Shown in pieces: positions 17,442 through 26,174 of a stretch of 64,000 bases of DNA. The notes under the pieces are model-generated. The model was not told where the DNA came from. It did no database searches and saw nothing but the letters and a program-made list of their open reading frames with translations. The stretch comes from Paraburkholderia sabiae (GTDB lineage Bacteria; Pseudomonadota; Gammaproteobacteria; Burkholderiales; Burkholderiaceae). The number at the start of each line of letters is the position of its first letter. The stretch's first letter is position 1. The DNA lies in assembly GCF_030412785.1 (NCBI RefSeq), contig NZ_CP125295.1, positions 1,488,001 through 1,552,000 of the forward strand. The letters run 5' to 3'. The position numbers and the translations under genes were made by a program.

Positions 17442-18401
17442 ATGGACTACTTCGCCGCAGTACGGGCCTTCGTTCGCGCAGCGGAGCTGAAGAGCTTCAG
17501 CAAGACGGCCAATGAACTGGCCGTCAAAACATCGACCGTATCGCGCTACGTGAGCGAACTGGAACATGATCTGGGCATCGCTCTATTCAACCGGTCGACG
17601 CGCGGTCTCGTCCTGACAGAGGGCGGCCGGCTGTTTCGTGAACACGCGTTGATAGCGTTGCAGGCACTCGATGACGCGCGCGAAGTGACGTCGTCGCTGA
17701 ATCGCACGCCGCAAGGCGCGCTGCGCGTGACGATGCCGCCAGCGTTTGGGCGCCTGCACATCGTGCCTCATCTGCCGGCTTTCATGGCGCGCTACCCTGA
17801 CATCGACCTGGACATCGTCTCGACGGAGCAAACGCTCAACATGATCGACGCGGGCATTGACGTGGCGATCCGTACTGGCGTGTTGCTCGATTCTTCATTG
17901 ATGGCGAGGCGCCTTGCGCCGCATCGTCGTATCGTCTGTGGCAGTCCGGCGTATTTCGAGCGTCGCGGCACGCCCCGTGTCCCTGTCGATCTGGCCGCAC
18001 ACGATGCACTTCGCCTGCCCCTGGTGCCGGACGACAAATGGTCTTTCACGCGTGCCGCCGCCGGTGCGCAAGCGTCGCAAGAACAGGAACAGGTGGTGGA
18101 GTTGCAGGGGCGTTTGCGTGCCGACGATTCGGAAGCCGTGCTCGCGCTCGCCGTGGCCGGCTGCGGCGTGGCGCTCCTGCCAACATGGCTCGCGTTCACG
18201 GCCCTGCGCGAAGGACGCTTGCAGCACGTATTGCCGGAATGGGAAGCGCGCACCGGACGAGCCGAACCTGCGGTCTGGGCGGCCTACCCACCGAAGAAGA
18301 TCGTCTCGTCGAAGGTGCGCGCCTTCGTGGACTTCTATGCCGAAGCGTTTGGCGAGCCACCGTACTGGGACGATGGTCTCACACTGGCGCGTCGACCTTA
18401 A
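17442..18401 (+). CDS. LysR-family transcriptional regulator
   Basis: The 319-residue protein has an N-terminal winged HTH (MDYFAAVRAFVRAAELKSF, TANELAVKTSTVSRYVSELE, IALFNRSTRGLVLTEGG; residues 1-62) and a C-terminal periplasmic-binding-protein-like effector domain from about residue 90. It resembles the LysR subgroup with short DNA-binding linkers that regulate aromatic or stress-linked genes; the effector is unknown. The start is the ATG of MDYF, the usual family start; a longer TTG frame adds 40 unlikely residues. It converges on the bicupin gene, and the two stop codons overlap in the shared TTAA. The preceding 330 nt (17113-17441) hold no gene. Confidence 0.88.
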   Translation: MDYFAAVRAFVRAAELKSFSKTANELAVKTSTVSRYVSELEHDLGIALFNRSTRGLVLTEGGRLFREHALIALQALDDAREVTSSLNRTPQGALRVTMPPAFGRLHIVPHLPAFMARYPDIDLDIVSTEQTLNMIDAGIDVAIRTGVLLDSSLMARRLAPHRRIVCGSPAYFERRGTPRVPVDLAAHDALRLPLVPDDKWSFTRAAAGAQASQEQEQVVELQGRLRADDSEAVLALAVAGCGVALLPTWLAFTALREGRLQHVLPEWEARTGRAEPAVWAAYPPKKIVSSKVRAFVDFYAEAFGEPPYWDDGLTLARRP

Positions 18402-19342
18402 ACGGCAAAGCGGATGTCTAGCGTGCGCAGATAAGTCTGCAAGCCGGCGTCCTGGATTGGAATCACGTAGGCGTTTTCGTTCGTTTCATTGAAATGCGCA
18501 TGCCAGTATCCCGGCGGAGTAACGAACGCCATTCCCGTTTCCCAATCGACGCGGGTCGGATTCACGATATTGCCGTCGCTGTCCAGTTCGTTTCCAACCA
18601 GCGTATAGACACCCGGGTTGCCGCCAGCGATGAAGTCGAGCGCGATCGACTGGTGCCGATGCGGCTTCTGCACGGAGTTGGGCGGAACGATGCCGAACAT
18701 CGCCCACAACACATGCGTGACCGTGCGCGTCTGCGGAAAGTTGGCGTTGCCCATCAGCACGCTGATGCGGTTGCGACGATCCGCGTTGGGTTGTTCCGCG
18801 ACATCGCGCAATGCTGCCTGCGCCTTGGCGGCCGGATAGCGTGTTGGCGCAAATCGTGGGTGGACCCCGGTCGTGCCAAGATAAGCGAGCAGAGGAGCGT
18901 CGTTGACGTAATAGAGCGTGGCCGTCACTTCGGCGGACAGCACAGCGGCAGCGCCGCCCGGGAGCGTGAAGAAATCGCCCATCGCAAACGGGAAACTCGT
19001 TCTGCCCTGTTCCACAGTACCCGCACCGCTGATAACGTAGCAGACCTGCGAGGTCGCATTCGGCTCGACTGTCAACGCTTCGCCCGCATTGATGCGCAGG
19101 AAGCTGGCGCTCAAGCCGGGACCGGTCGCGGGACCCGCGCAGCCTAGCTCCGCGGACAGATCGAGCGGCACGACTCGGGTCGCGCCGTCTGCATATAACG
19201 AAGGCGGGAAGCTCCGGAATGGAACGCGCGAGATGAGCTTCGCACCAATCGGATTCGCCGACGAGGTGTATTCGAAGTATTGCGCGTCCTCGGTCGCGAT
19301 ATCGGATTCGCCGGCAAGCGTGGGCGACATCATGGTCAGCAT
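18398..19342 (-). CDS. Bicupin domain protein (dioxygenase-like)
   Basis: The 314-residue protein folds as two cupin domains. The N-terminal one (about 95-165: NAGEALTVEPNATSQVCYVISG, then FPFAMGDFFTLPGG) lacks the metal-binding histidines. The C-terminal one (about 230-300) has an intact HRHQS metal site (KPHRHQSIALDFI) and a matching downstream His pair (PGYWHAHFN), as in gentisate 1,2-dioxygenase-like bicupins. A catalytic dioxygenase role on an aromatic or phenolic substrate is possible, but the substrate cannot be named. The start used is the ATG with AAGGAG 7 nt upstream; the open frame is 43 residues longer without support. It is convergent with the LysR gene, which may regulate it from a distance. 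Confidence 0.7.
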   Translation of the reverse strand: MLTMMSPTLAGESDIATEDAQYFEYTSSANPIGAKLISRVPFRSFPPSLYADGATRVVPLDLSAELGCAGPATGPGLSASFLRINAGEALTVEPNATSQVCYVISGAGTVEQGRTSFPFAMGDFFTLPGGAAAVLSAEVTATLYYVNDAPLLAYLGTTGVHPRFAPTRYPAAKAQAALRDVAEQPNADRRNRISVLMGNANFPQTRTVTHVLWAMFGIVPPNSVQKPHRHQSIALDFIAGGNPGVYTLVGNELDSDGNIVNPTRVDWETGMAFVTPPGYWHAHFNETNENAYVIPIQDAGLQTYLRTLDIRFAV

Positions 19343-19833
19343 AGTTTGCTCCTTTTGGGTTTTCAGAGAGCTTGGTGCGGGTCCGTTCGTGGAGTGAGTA
19401 TCCGCATCCAAAGGCTGACCTGACTCTAGACGAGGCACCGTGGCGCCAGAAGTGCCGGACATCGAAATCACCTTTGCGCGAAAGGTACATCATGCGTCCG
19501 TTTCGAGGCACGGCAGCTTGTTTCGGACTGGGCCGGTATGCAGTTCATGCATCGTCCGGGGATCGACCAAAAGGCAACGTTCAGCGGCATAGTGTTAAAC
19601 GGCAAAATTTCATCGTCATCGCTAGCGGACCTTCAATTCGGACGCTGATCGATCGCTCGGGGGCGAGGTCGTGTGGAGACGCCGATTTCGCTACTGAGGG
19701 CGAGATTGCCGGTCCGCTCGGTCAGGTTTGACATATCGAGGCTGTGCGAATCGAACATCGCCGCATAAGAAAGCCCCTCAAGGCTCCAGCTTCCAGTCAC
19801 CTTCATGGCCTTCGTCATCCACGCAGTAGCAAG

Positions 19834-20020
19834 TTTGTTCATGACTCGCTTGATGTTGTAGGCCATCACCTGAAGGCTCATCTGCGTACTCACCTGCCCA
19901 CGCGTCCGGGTTAGGAAGTGTGCTGGCTCCATCCAGTGCTTGAACGTGCCGAAGACATGCTCGACAGTACATCGACGGATGGTCGTTCCACCGGGCATCC
20001 AGTCGAGGCGACATCGCATG
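19834..20020 (-). pseudogene. IS1182-like transposase remnant (C-terminal piece)
   Basis: A short stretch encodes the unmistakable C-terminal signature of IS1182-type DDE transposases: RRCTVEHVFGTFKHWM, then HFLTRTRGQVSTQMSLQVMAYNIKRVMNK. Upstream codons give only weak or no similarity, the remaining catalytic domain is absent, and no terminal inverted repeats were found, so this is a decayed fragment. It sits in a 1.3-kb stretch (19,473-20,801) between the bicupin promoter region and the maintenance genes in which no intact gene is visible; the several open frames there look like chance frames. Confidence 0.65.
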
Positions 20021-20801
20021 CCCCTCACACCTTTTGAATTCCGTGTCGCACGAACCGTAGCCCACCCCTTTGGTAGTCCGCACACGGCGACCAAAACCGG
20101 CGCAAGCCAATCCTGCCATCCCTTGTTTTTGTGTTGTTCAGTTTGTCGTCCGCAAAATCCCATGTGCAGGGTAGCCTGCTGCTGCGCAAAAAAGCGATTG
20201 CACGGCGCAAGAAAGACGATCCATCGACGCAGGAAAATGAACCGCTCGTTGGGGGATATGGGCAACACCGTGCGGGTAGATCTCTCTGCGCGCGCAAATC
20301 GGCCAATCAATTGAAAACGTGAAGCCATGAGTGCTGGCGCAATATGTAGAAAGCGGGACTACGTGCGTCGCGCAGACAAATTCAAACGAAGTGTTGGCTT
20401 TCGACACTAGTCGCCTGTCGCTTCCGCAGCTTGAGCGTGTGAGGTATTGCCGAGCAGCGCAGGAAAAACGCTGTTCAGCAGGGCGATCAATTCGAATCCC
20501 GCGATTGCCCGGCGCAACATGCAGGACTGAGGTTTCCCACAGCGCGCAATGTTTCTACCATCGGAACCGCTGCCGAAACGAAATCGTTGATGGCTCCACT
20601 GGTAGCCCGTGTGGTCGTGCCATTTCTCGTGCGAATCCTTTGTGTTTGTCCCCGCACAATCGCGAAAAAAATTTACTGTTCCAGCCAGTTCCTCTTCATT
20701 CCATTGTGTTCCCGTGCCCTGATTCAGCCTGGATTTAGGGTATTGACGATCACCGGCAACCGTTTGCAAGATGGCATTCAGGCCGTACACCGGAGCGAGT
20801 C

Positions 20802-21263
20802 ATGCCGATGGTGAAGAGCTTTACCCAGGCGCAATGGGATGCCGCCTCGCGCCGTCTCGATACGCTGCAAGCAAAGCCTGCGCATGAGCATCGCGTCAAT
20901 GTCCGGGATGCAATCAGGTCTATGCAGGCCCAGATCAGCAGCGCCCAGAAGAAGGGGTACACGCTGGAGGAAATCGTGCAGCAGCTTGCGCAGGATGGCG
21001 TCGAAATCAGCGCAAGCACGTTGAGATACGCGATGCAGCGCGCGGCGAAAGAGAGTCGACCTGTGCAGGCGGAAGCGGCCGCAGTGCAGAGGGCGACGAC
21101 GCCAACACGCGCGAAGAAGGGTGGTCGGGAACGGTTATCAGATGCCGGCAGCAAGCCTGCCGGGAAAACGCAGGATGGGGGAAGGGCAGTCAGTCAGCAG
21201 GGATCAATGGTGATTCGGGACGCGTTCTCGTTCGAGATCACGCCCGATGTTGAAAACTTGTAG
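20802..21263 (+). CDS. StbA/TraK-like HTH DNA-binding protein
   Basis: The 153-residue protein has a central helix-turn-helix-like segment, GYTLEEIVQQLAQDGVEISASTLRYAMQRA (about residues 46-75), preceded by a charged helix (HRVNVRDAIRSMQAQISSAQKK) and followed by a basic, low-complexity tail. Together with the next two genes (a ParA-like ATPase and a membrane-anchored helical protein) this resembles the stbABC module of IncW R388 or traK-L-M of IncP, where the first protein binds DNA repeats beside oriT. That comparison rests on gene order and domain type, not on clear sequence identity. The ATG used has GGAG 7 nt upstream; a second ATG lies two codons further on. Confidence 0.6.
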   Translation: MPMVKSFTQAQWDAASRRLDTLQAKPAHEHRVNVRDAIRSMQAQISSAQKKGYTLEEIVQQLAQDGVEISASTLRYAMQRAAKESRPVQAEAAAVQRATTPTRAKKGGRERLSDAGSKPAGKTQDGGRAVSQQGSMVIRDAFSFEITPDVENL

Positions 21264-21272
21264 AGGGCTCAA

Positions 21273-21965
21273 ATGGACACGACGATTTCCCCCATTTATC
21301 TGGTTGGCGGCAGCAAGGGCGGTGTGGGCAAGAGCTTTGTATCGCTTGCGCTGGCCGATTATCTCCAGTGTCAGGATATCCATGCCGCGCTGGTTGAAAC
21401 CGACACCTCAAATCCGGACGTCATGAAGGCGGTTCAGGACGAGATGCATTGCGTTGCCTATAGTCTGGATGATGCAGACGGCTGGATTGGCCTCGTCAAT
21501 TTCTGCGACGGACACCGGGACGCGGCAGTAATCGTCAATACGGCGGCGCGTAATCAGGCAGGTGTTGCGCGATTTGGTGCGATGCTGGCCGGTACGTTGG
21601 GCGAGCTTCAGCGCCGACTAGTCGTCCTGTGGGTGATTAACCGGCAGCGCGACAGTCTCGAACTGCTGCATGGTTTCAGCCGGACCTTCCCCGATGCGCT
21701 ATCACACGTTGTACGCAACGGGTACTTCGGCACGCCGGACAAGTTCACTCTGTATCAGACCTCGGAGCTTCGCAAAACCATTGAGAAGAAGGGCAAGTCG
21801 CTTGATTTTCCCGAACTCGCGGATCGGGTTGCCGACGAACTGCGTGGTCAGCGTCTGTCGATACGCAAGGCTGTCGAGACGATGCATATCGGCGAACGGG
21901 CGGAGTTGCTGCGATGGCGCGCGCTGTGCGGAACGATGTTTGACAGGGTGACGGTCGATGGGTAA
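21273..21965 (+). CDS. ParA/StbB/TraL-like P-loop ATPase
   Basis: The 230-residue protein carries a deviant Walker A motif of the ParA/MinD class near its N-terminus (GGSKGGVGKSF, about residues 12-22), followed by ALVETDTSNPDV, the Walker A' region with its acidic residue, and DAAVIVNTAARN, the Walker B-like strand. Such ATPases are found on conjugative plasmids as StbB or TraL and influence positioning or transfer of the plasmid. No centromere-binding HTH is fused, so it is of the small ParA type. It is 9 nt after the HTH gene and overlaps the next gene by 8 nt, so the three are one operon. Confidence 0.78.
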   Translation: MDTTISPIYLVGGSKGGVGKSFVSLALADYLQCQDIHAALVETDTSNPDVMKAVQDEMHCVAYSLDDADGWIGLVNFCDGHRDAAVIVNTAARNQAGVARFGAMLAGTLGELQRRLVVLWVINRQRDSLELLHGFSRTFPDALSHVVRNGYFGTPDKFTLYQTSELRKTIEKKGKSLDFPELADRVADELRGQRLSIRKAVETMHIGERAELLRWRALCGTMFDRVTVDG

Positions 21966-22731
21966 CAGGCGAGGCAGGCCGCCGGATGAACTTGCCCGCC
22001 TGTTTCTCGACGTCACGGGCGAATTACCCGACGACGCCAGTATGTTGCGGATGCGGCGGGTGTCGGGGGCGCTGAACCTGCGCGATAACGATGCGCTGTG
22101 GTCTGTGCTGGTCATGCTCGAATACTATGGGCGGCTCTATGAGGCGATGCCGGAACGCATCCGGCAGGCGAGCGCACGCAGTCTCGATGCGGTACGGGCC
22201 GAGACGGGCATGGCGGTGGATGCGCTGATGGGGCAGCATCGCGATGCGCTCGCGCGCTGCAAGGCGACGATCGAACTGGCCGAACAGATGATCCGCGAGC
22301 ACGAAACGCGCTATCGGGCCGCGCTCGCGGAATTGAACAGCGAGGCATTGACGTTGCTGTCGGGACGGGCCGCGAACCGGATTGCTCATGCAGCAGGGAA
22401 CCGGCTTGTGGGTGCGATAGCTATCGCGGCACGCGATCAGCGGCAACGGCTCGATGCAGCAGTGGAATCGTATGAACGGGTTACTGCACGGCGGTTCGCG
22501 AGGGTGTGTTACGGGCTGGCAATCGGCGGCCTGGTTGTGATGATGCTGGCGGCGGGCGTTGGCGGGCTGGCAGGTTGGTGGGCGAGCAGCCATTCTGTGC
22601 AGGCAGGCGGTTCTCCGTCCGCCCGCACAGCCTACACCTCATCGGTCTCGCCTTCCATGAACGCGGCGGCATGGCAGAGCACGTCTGCTGCCGCGTCGTT
22701 CTGGTCGAAGGCAATCATCGGTGCCCGGTAG
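21958..22731 (+). CDS. Helical membrane-anchored protein of the stb/tra-like module
   Basis: The 257-residue protein starts with a conserved-looking N-terminal block (GRPPDELARLFLDVTGELPDD), continues with a long alpha-helical, coiled-coil-like region (about residues 70-175, Ala/Glu/Arg-rich) and has one strong transmembrane helix at about 182-210 (GLAIGGLVVMMLAAGVGGLAGWW). It overlaps the ParA-like gene and corresponds in position to StbC or TraM of other systems. Function is unknown; a membrane anchor for the ATPase is a reasonable guess. Its last 33 codons overlap a small gene on the opposite strand, so the C-terminal end may be less constrained. Confidence 0.55.
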   Translation: MGNRRGRPPDELARLFLDVTGELPDDASMLRMRRVSGALNLRDNDALWSVLVMLEYYGRLYEAMPERIRQASARSLDAVRAETGMAVDALMGQHRDALARCKATIELAEQMIREHETRYRAALAELNSEALTLLSGRAANRIAHAAGNRLVGAIAIAARDQRQRLDAAVESYERVTARRFARVCYGLAIGGLVVMMLAAGVGGLAGWWASSHSVQAGGSPSARTAYTSSVSPSMNAAAWQSTSAAASFWSKAIIGAR

Positions 22732-22877
22732 CCTTCATCTTCGGCGCGGGCGAGCGCCATGTCGAAGTGCTGCCCTTCACTGTATTGCAGGTCGGTCGCC
22801 TCGACGGACGTCAGATAGAGGTCGGGTGAGCCCTCCGCATTGGTGGCGAGCACGGTCATTCGGATGCGGGTGGTCAT
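22632..22877 (-). CDS. Small conserved-looking hypothetical protein
   Basis: This 81-residue acidic protein (MTTRIRMTVLATNAEGSPDLYLTSVEATDLQYSEGQHFDMA in part: ATDLQYSEGQHFDMALARAE) was not recognised by family. Its composition and predicted strand-helix pattern look coding, and it follows the large ParB-like gene on the same strand after a 23-bp hairpin. It overlaps the 3' end of the plus-strand membrane protein by 100 bp, an unusual amount for convergent genes. No clear ribosome binding site precedes the ATG. Small proteins of this size next to ParB and DUF932 genes are common on plasmid-derived islands, but no role is known to me. Confidence 0.5.
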   Translation of the reverse strand: MTTRIRMTVLATNAEGSPDLYLTSVEATDLQYSEGQHFDMALARAEDEGYRAPMIAFDQNDAAADVLCHAAAFMEGETDEV

Positions 22878-22917
22878 GATGGTTTTCTACGCCAGACAAG
22901 CAGGCAGCGGGTACGGA

Positions 22918-22967
22918 CCTGACCCCTACCCCTCGCCCCGTTGCCGGGGCGAGGGGTAGGGGTCAGG
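22918..22967. terminator. Perfect 23-bp hairpin at the parB-like stop codon
   Basis: Two 23-nt arms (22918-22940 and 22945-22967) are perfectly complementary and separated by a TTGC loop; the arms are very G/C-rich (CCCCTACCCCTCGCCCCG type). The stop codon of the large ParB-like gene lies inside the right arm. There is no T-run on either strand, so a factor-independent terminator is uncertain; it could equally slow or protect transcripts between the ParB-like gene and the small gene downstream. Confidence 0.6.
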
Positions 22968-25209
22968 CCGCGCGCGGGCCGGATTGCGTGCCGTTCATGC
23001 CATCCGCAGTGGGGAAGGGCCACGGCGTCAGCGGTCTGCTCGCGACGGGAGCGGCTTCTGCGTCGGCAGGTGTGTTGTTGATGTGTTCCGTGCCGGTCCC
23101 GGCATCCGGTTTCGGGTGGCCGTCCTCACCTTCCGGCGTTTCGTTCCCTCCGTTCCCGGTATCGGTATCGTCGCTGTCGTCCTCATCCTCGTCGCGATCG
23201 GTGAGGATTTCCGGGACCCATGCGGCTTTCACAAGCCGCAGTTCAGCGGCGGCTGCCGCGTCGGCCTTCTTCATCTTGCCGAGGTCGGCGGCCACCTTCG
23301 GGGACACGGCGCTCGCGACGACCTCCGCGATGCGCGCCTTGCTGACGTGATCGAAATACGAGGCGCGCGTGGGCGTCCAGTACCGCGTCATGTCGAGGTC
23401 CAGGGCACTCGCGAGCGCATTGATGGCATGAGGCTTCTCGTCACTCGCGATACCGTCAAGCAGCGCGCCGGTGCAGAAGGCGAGCAGGTCGAGCAGGGTC
23501 GTGCCGGGATCCTGTTCAATCAGCCAAGGCAGCAGGTCCGCTCGCCGCGCAGGGAGTTCACGTCCCCACCGCTCGCGCTGTGCCTCAATGAGACTCCACG
23601 CAGTGCTCGTGGGCAGATCGTCCGCCGCGCCGAGTAGACCGTCGCGGTTGCTCGTGCAGGACAGTTTCAGCGCCTGCGGTGCGAAACGCGTCCCATATCC
23701 CTCCGGAAAGACTTCCGGAATCAGGCGTTGCAGGACGGCGGCGAGGGCGACGGTTGGCCGAGCGATCAGTTCCGCGTGAACAGCGGCGGTGCGATGCGCA
23801 GTGAGGCGCTGGCACAGCTTCGCGCTGTGAACAGGCTTCTCGGTCGCTTCGGGTTTCTCTTTCTCGCCGGATGCGCGTTCAGTTTCCGGCGTGCCGGTCA
23901 CGGTCGCGCCCACCGCCTCCAGTGCAGCGCTGTTTTCACGGCGCACCAGACCCCGCGCGATGATCAGTTCGCCCTGCGGGCCGACCATCACGAATGCACC
24001 CGCTTCGGCCATCTGCTGCGCGTCCCATGTTTCCGCGCGGCTTTCGAGCGCGAAAATAGCCGCGTTCACCCTGTCGATTTCGGCTTCGAGGCGTTCGCCT
24101 TCCTCGTAGGCGTTCTCGTTGTCCTCCGACAGTGCTTCGAACTTTTCGGCCAGTTCATCCTGCTGCGCGGTGAGCGTGTCCATGTCTCGCCGTTCGTCGT
24201 CGGTGAAGGGGCGCTGCACAGGTTGCAATCTGCCGTAGCGGTTCAGTTCGAACACGTCGCGCTCGATACGCTGTTCGGTCCAGCCCCACCCTTCGATGCG
24301 GACTTCTTCGGCGGCGGCGTCGAGCTTCGCGGCGGCGAGGCGTTGCAACAGTTCGGGGTCGGCAATGTAACCCGCGTTTTCGTCGTCACTGAAGAGATCA
24401 CGTCTCACGTAGCCTCCCGCTGCTTCATAGGCGTCCAGCCCCACGAAGCGCACCAGACGGCTGCGGCTCGCGTCGATCTCGGTGCGTGTGATCGCCTGCC
24501 GCAGATAGTTGGGCTGACGTTGCCACTCGTTTGCTTCGAACCAGATACCCTCTTGCGTCTCGTGATCTTCGGTGAGAGCGAGCGCCGAAAGCTGGTCGAG
24601 CGTGATGGCGTCCTCGCGCAGCAGGGCAAGCAGCTTTGGGGAGGCGCTGGCGAGCTTCATGCGCCGTTTAATCGTGATTGGCGCGGCGGAGAAAAGCGCG
24701 GCCACGTAATCGACGCTGCGACCTTCCTCGGCCAGCATCCGGTAGGCGCGCAGCACGTCGAACGGGTCGAGTCCTTCGCGTTCGCTGTTCTCGATCAGCG
24801 AAATGGCAAGGGCTTCGCCCTCGCTGACGATGCGCACCGGTACCGGATATTCGGCGGTAATGTGGCCCTGCTCGAACAGCAGATCGAGCGCGGCCTGTCG
24901 GCGTTGACCGGCACAGACGCCAAGCTTGCGATGTTTGCCGCGCGAGCCCTTCACTTCGTGAACAATCAAGTTCTGCAACAGCCCTTTTGCCCTGATGTTC
25001 GTGGCGAGCGAGTCAATGCCCGACAGCGGTTTTGTACGGGCATTGAGCGGCGAGCGCCGCAGGGCGGAATACGGTACGGACACGACTGGCTGCTCGTTGC
25101 CGAAACTGGTTTCGAGCAGCGGCGCAGCATTGGCCGTCGAGTCTGTGACGGTGTCGGCTGTGGCGGCGTTTGCGGTGTCGTTCATTTGCGTGTTGACTTC
25201 GGCTTGCAT
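22963..25209 (-). CDS. Large ParB/RepB-type protein with extended C-terminus
   Basis: Residues about 45-240 form a ParB N-terminal domain: VSVPYSALRRSPLNARTK, then KGLLQNLIVHEVKGSRGKH, VCAGQRRQAALDLL (the GxRRxxA box) and ALAISLIENSEREGLDPFD (the IENxxRxxL box). A KorB/ParB-like helix-turn-helix follows (RSVDYVAALFSAAPITIKRRMKLA). The remaining 500 residues are a long extension found in a plasmid/ICE-specific ParB group, with a coiled-coil-like Glu-rich segment at about 320-370 and an acidic Asp-rich tail. The start is the ATG with GGAG 7 nt upstream; the longer open frame lacks a binding site. Partner ParA is not adjacent on this strand, so it may act in regulation or DNA binding rather than classic partition. 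Confidence 0.82.
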   Translation of the reverse strand: MQAEVNTQMNDTANAATADTVTDSTANAAPLLETSFGNEQPVVSVPYSALRRSPLNARTKPLSGIDSLATNIRAKGLLQNLIVHEVKGSRGKHRKLGVCAGQRRQAALDLLFEQGHITAEYPVPVRIVSEGEALAISLIENSEREGLDPFDVLRAYRMLAEEGRSVDYVAALFSAAPITIKRRMKLASASPKLLALLREDAITLDQLSALALTEDHETQEGIWFEANEWQRQPNYLRQAITRTEIDASRSRLVRFVGLDAYEAAGGYVRRDLFSDDENAGYIADPELLQRLAAAKLDAAAEEVRIEGWGWTEQRIERDVFELNRYGRLQPVQRPFTDDERRDMDTLTAQQDELAEKFEALSEDNENAYEEGERLEAEIDRVNAAIFALESRAETWDAQQMAEAGAFVMVGPQGELIIARGLVRRENSAALEAVGATVTGTPETERASGEKEKPEATEKPVHSAKLCQRLTAHRTAAVHAELIARPTVALAAVLQRLIPEVFPEGYGTRFAPQALKLSCTSNRDGLLGAADDLPTSTAWSLIEAQRERWGRELPARRADLLPWLIEQDPGTTLLDLLAFCTGALLDGIASDEKPHAINALASALDLDMTRYWTPTRASYFDHVSKARIAEVVASAVSPKVAADLGKMKKADAAAAAELRLVKAAWVPEILTDRDEDEDDSDDTDTGNGGNETPEGEDGHPKPDAGTGTEHINNTPADAEAAPVASRPLTPWPFPTADGMNGTQSGPRAA

Positions 25210-25340
25210 GATTTGCTCCAGATAGAGAAAGGAAGGTTTCGGGTCACGGTGCTGCGGCTTGCCATCAGGAATGACCCGAATAGGAATCCTGATGGTATGG
25301 GCCGGAGTCGGGCAGCGATGGGCCGCTGCCCGTGCCGTGC

Positions 25341-26174
25341 TTACGCCTTCATCTGACGCATCGCGTCCGCGAGCATCCACAGCGCGCGGTTCAGTTTCAC
25401 GTTCTGGTCGATGCCGGTGACGGGGCGGGTGGACATGGAGCGTCCGCTGCGCGAGCGCCCGTGCAATCCGCCTTTTGTTAAAGATTCTTGAATGCGGTTA
25501 AAAACCGTCCAGAGATCGTCGCGGCGGTCCTCGAAGCGGCGCACGTTGAGCAGCTGGCTTTCTGTGATCGGGGCGGGCGCTTCCGTGTCGGTCGGGTCGT
25601 AGCGCAGGGCGAGGGCCGAGCGGGCGAACGCGTGCTGTTCGTCACGGGTGAGTGTCACGGCGCGCATGCCGTCCTTCTGTTCGCGGATCAGGTCAAAGCC
25701 GTCGAGCACGTCGAACGCGCCGTTGACGACGTTCTGCACGATGTTGCCCCTGTGGGGGACGCGGACCTCGCCCACGGTTTCGCCCGCAACCATACCGTTC
25801 TGGCAGACGAAGCGATAGACGCCACCGAGTAACTGGAACCCGCTGCTTCCATCGTGCGAGTTGAGGAGGATGATTTCGTTGACGTCCTCGCCGGTAATCT
25901 CGCTCGCAGGGCGCATGCGGATCAGATGCTTGGTGAATTCGCGCTTGTCCTGAGCGCGCACGCGGGTCTGGCACACCATGAAGGGCTGGAAGCCCTCGTT
26001 ACGCAGGCCACGCAGCACATCGATGGTGGGGATGTAGGTGTATCGCTCGGAGCGGCTTTCGTGCTTGCCGTCCGCGAAAATCGATGGCGCGACGCGGCGC
26101 ATCTGGTCGTCCGAGAGCGGGGAATCGGCGCGCAGCATCGGGGCGCCGGAACGGAAAGAGGATGCGAGTTGCAT
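25341..26174 (-). CDS. DUF932 family protein
   Basis: The 277-residue protein matches the DUF932 (phage/plasmid-like) family: YIPTIDVLRGLRNEGFQPF, QTRVRAQDKREFTKHLIRMR, EIILLNSHDGSSGFQLLGGVYRFVCQNGM and the R-rich conserved C-terminal segment. The family occurs on plasmids, phages and ICEs next to ParB-like genes; its biochemical role is unknown. GGAG lies about 7 nt before the chosen ATG; the open frame extends 24 codons upstream without support. The gene precedes the ParB-like gene on the same strand (131-nt gap), so both may come from one transcript that begins in the structured region upstream. Confidence 0.85.
   Translation of the reverse strand: MQLASSFRSGAPMLRADSPLSDDQMRRVAPSIFADGKHESRSERYTYIPTIDVLRGLRNEGFQPFMVCQTRVRAQDKREFTKHLIRMRPASEITGEDVNEIILLNSHDGSSGFQLLGGVYRFVCQNGMVAGETVGEVRVPHRGNIVQNVVNGAFDVLDGFDLIREQKDGMRAVTLTRDEQHAFARSALALRYDPTDTEAPAPITESQLLNVRRFEDRRDDLWTVFNRIQESLTKGGLHGRSRSGRSMSTRPVTGIDQNVKLNRALWMLADAMRQMKA

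Noticed and set aside
20105..20125. CAATCCTGCC resembling the nic site of IncP-like oriT
   Set aside because: A match of this length is expected by chance in 64 kb, no adjacent inverted repeat was found, and it lies beside a transposase remnant.
20407..20790. A 127-codon minus-strand open frame upstream of the HTH gene
   Set aside because: No binding site, no recognisable motif, and mixed composition; it overlaps a plus-strand frame of equal quality. Most likely non-coding.
23728..25356. A 542-codon open frame antisense to the ParB-like gene
   Set aside because: It is a shadow of the ParB-like gene: its translation is low-complexity, lacks a family, and the opposite strand has clear ParB motifs and a ribosome binding site.
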